Assembly (NCBI RefSeq): GCF_010015445.1
Contig: NC_053115.1
Span: 9,214,024-9,278,023 of the forward strand
DNA from: Perca fluviatilis
Lineage: Eukaryota > Chordata > Actinopteri > Perciformes > Percidae
Reading direction: 5' to 3'
Length of the DNA stretch: 64,000 nucleotides
This document shows positions 61,645-64,000 of this stretch, piece by piece. The translations under genes and the position numbers were made by a program. The notes under the pieces were generated by a model that saw only the letters and a list, made by a program, of their open reading frames with translations, did not search any database and was not told the DNA's origin. How positions within the stretch are numbered: position 1 is the first letter of the stretch; every line of letters starts with the position of its first letter.

Positions 61645-61799
61645 AGGGCTGCAACTAACCATTATTTTCATTAAAGACTAATGGGTTTTTTTTGTTTAAA
61701 AATGTCTATAAAATGTCAAACTGTGAAAAATGTCTGGAATCTATTAAAATAGTTGCTGATTATCTATTGCTTGACTAATCAACTAATCATTTCAGCCCT
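61645..61799 (+). mobile_element. GGCTGCAACTAA-family transposon (third copy), 155 bp
   Basis: Left AGGGCTGCAACTAACCATTA and right ATCATTTCAGCCCT are inverted ends. Flanks ATAACTTGA and TAAACTTGA match imperfectly, a possible worn target duplication. It lies 22 bases after the preceding element. Confidence 0.75.
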
Positions 61800-63698
61800 A
61801 AACTTGACCCGTCTGGATCAACGAGTAACACACTCAACTTATTGTTCCAAACCTTCCTTTAAAAAAAACCCAGATGCAGATTGTTCGATGATTACATTCA
61901 ACTTCGATGTGAAAAAATGAATAAAAAAATAATTTAAGCTTTAAAATGATCACTGCAAAGACATACATATTGGCTCCTAACTTAAAAAATGCAATGACAC
62001 TGCGGGTGTGGTACTTTACTTTTTGTGCAGTTTGTTACACAACATGTGTCCAGCAGTGTGAAAATGTTCACTTGAAAATTATTTCACAACAAAGTAGTTA
62101 CCTCAGAAGAAAGCATTAATAAATATACATGCAAGAACTGATTTTCTACCTACTTTGGGAGCTTTTACAGGCCCTGATGACAACAGCAATACCTCAATTA
62201 AAAGTGCTTTTCTCTTTCTATTGGTAACAAATTGTCACTTAAAATAATTTTCTCCGATGGCTCCTTTTTAAAAAGGAAGTTACTGTCATTTGGTTCGATG
62301 CTTCCGTTTTTACTGAATCAAGAGAGTGTTTTACAGTGGGGTTTTTCAAAAGTGCACTAATCTTGAAAATGGCAAGAATGCAGAGAGGGTAAACAATAGC
62401 CTTCTGATTACAAGGTAATTAGACCATGAAGGTAGCTGTTCGCACTCCAATCTAAAGTCCGAGACAGAAGAATGCTCGAGATACAAGTCATCACATGAAA
62501 AAGGGCTTTTTCTTGTCTTTGTAGGGCTGGTAAGAAAAAGGAGTTCAGTAATTCAGCTTAAAGGATGATGCTGAGCAATACAAATAACTAAAGTCAGTCT
62601 GACCCATTATATAAACCCCCACTAACAACATGTATTAAATGGTAGTCACTTAATTTATGAATTAATATTGGTCTTAATTATATGAATTAATATTGTCTTA
62701 ATTATTTATATGATCAATTAAAGACAAAAGATTTAACCAAAAAAGTCTGTCAGGTAAGGTCATCAAAGTAAGGGGACCTCTGGAGCACACGACTTTCAAT
62801 ATCTAGGCAAAACATAAAATACTATTATAATAAGTTTCTTTTAAAAAGGTGCCATATTGTAAAAAGTAAGATTATCATGTCTTTTATGATTTTGAAGCAG
62901 GTTGAAGTGCTATAAAAATACTGTGAAAGTATGAAAATGCTCAATCCTTGGAGAAATACACAGTCTGTATTCAGAAACTGTGCCATAAGAGCATGTTAAC
63001 ATGTTCTACAAGAAAACTAAAATACAAACCTGAGATTGAGCATAATAGGCCCCCTTAAAAAAGGAGCACAGGGTTACAGCTCTGCCTCTTTGTTTGCGTT
63101 TCCAACATATTTTCAATATCAATCAGTAAATGTAAAGGGCGCACACAAACCTGAGCTTCTTAACTTTGAGTTCCAAATGTTCCATAATTTCTATAGAGGC
63201 CAAATCCAGTAGACTTCATACAAGCCTGAGCAATGAGTACAGCTACTTTCCAGCAGTAAATAACCATGACCAATTGCTACTTTAATGTGCATCCCAAAAC
63301 TGTCCTACTCGCCAGTGATAATCCTACTCTGTTTTACAGTAATTACACCCTAGCAAGTAATTGAGCTCTACTGCTACACAATGCACAGCCCATGACTAAA
63401 ACACAGATAAACACACAAGGGAGAAATCATTTCTTTGTAATTGAGTGTGCTGCATTATTTACAAAGGAGCTTGCGCCAAACCGGCTATTTTTTTCTTTTG
63501 TTAACAATGGAATTTTCCGCAAGTGTGTGTTTTTATATAGATGTACATTGTTTACTCCCTCTTGGCCCCTCAGTTGCAGAATGGATCAGTGTACGGTAAT
63601 CTAAAGTAAGCTGAAAGTAAATACGTGCTTGTTTTTTTTTTCCAGTAAGTCAGGCTGCTTCTGTCATGTCTGTAAATGGATAGTGTATGGTAAGTTAC
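61800..63698. other. MCT2-like intron, nothing recognised
   Basis: AT-rich sequence without a recognisable repeat or exon. It includes a local direct repeat of TGAATTAATATTG around 62658-62695. Confidence 0.5.
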
Positions 63699-64000
63699 CT
63701 CCAGCAGGTGGTCCCAGTAGTATGGGGAAGCACTCGATGATGGTGACCAGTCCAACAGCACTGGGGAAGCGTTGATTTCCCATCAGGTCCATCAGACATT
63801 CGAATATCAGGGCGAAAACCATGCCGAAACTCATGCCAAAAAATACTGCGTAGGTCACCAGGAAAGCGTAGCTCTTGCTCAGTGGGCACAGTAGGTGGCA
63901 CGTGCCGTTGAAAATCATGGCAAAGCTGAAGAAGTACTGTATTCTGGGCCTCACCCACTTGTTGTTGGCTATCAGGCCAGTGCTAGGCCTAACAAACATG
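63699..64000 (-). CDS. slc16a7: Monocarboxylate transporter 2-like, penultimate coding exon (partial, runs off the window)
   Basis: Read on the minus strand the exon encodes about 100 residues beginning [19 protein letters not shown] and ending [12 protein letters not shown]. This is the C-terminal half of an SLC16 proton-coupled monocarboxylate transporter. [15 protein letters not shown], the F-E-x-LMDL segment and the [11 protein letters not shown] helix are MCT1/MCT2-clade hallmarks. [17 protein letters not shown] is closer to MCT2 (SLC16A7) than to MCT1 or MCT4 as I remember them. It covers roughly TM9 to TM11. The donor is GTAACT at 63698, after the first base of a Gly codon. An ATG at the very edge is internal, since the family continues upstream of it, so the exon extends past 64000. 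The protein moves lactate, pyruvate and ketone bodies with protons across the plasma membrane, usually with a basigin-type partner. The family is certain; the paralogue is less so. Confidence 0.85.

Overview
This window looks like nuclear DNA from a ray-finned fish, probably a percomorph teleost. It is gene-poor: spliced exons of two vertebrate genes, many CA/GT microsatellites, and a dense set of dispersed repeats that I recognise from teleost genomes (hAT-type and TTAA-type non-autonomous DNA transposons, tRNA-derived SINEs, LINE fragments). I saw no bacterial-style operons, CRISPR array, rRNA gene or free-standing tRNA gene.

Layout. Bases 1-15672 hold the 3' part of suclg2 on the plus strand (GTP-specific beta subunit of succinyl-CoA ligase): intron, penultimate coding exon (6223-6343), an 8.9-kb intron, last coding exon (15226-15338) and a short 3' UTR with an AATAAA at 15667. 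At the right end, on the minus strand, are the last two coding exons of a monocarboxylate transporter of the MCT1/MCT2 clade, most like MCT2/SLC16A7 (63699 to beyond 64000, and 58514-58806). Earlier exons of both genes lie outside the window. The genes converge tail to tail across about 43 kb in which I find no credible protein-coding exon.

The intergenic region has three kinds of content. (1) Transposable elements, several with both ends and target-site duplications readable: hAT-type at 2648-3159, 3275-3713, 17403-18183, 36879-37063 and 55034-55812; a 692-bp fold-back palindrome at 15864-16555; a three-level nest at 36485-38317; SINEs at about 1920, 42490 and 44035; and a 5'-truncated LINE with an open 237-codon reverse-transcriptase fragment at 32350-33530. 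(2) Simple repeats, with very long GT/CA tracts, an AT-rich minisatellite at 53347-53775, and a poly-T/GT block at 41688-42058 that may be partly an assembly artefact. (3) Unique, TAATTA-rich stretches (about 19.8-20.3, 25.7-26.0, 26.4-27.1, 29.3-30.6, 34.9-35.7, 39.1-39.75, 44.9-45.5 and 46.6-47.1 kb) that look like candidate conserved non-coding elements. That is inference, because no alignment could be run.

The two genes belong to connected metabolism (TCA-cycle substrate-level phosphorylation; lactate/pyruvate transport), but nothing here shows they are co-regulated. I found no convincing new biological system. The most informative signals are the nested and fold-back transposons and the candidate regulatory desert.
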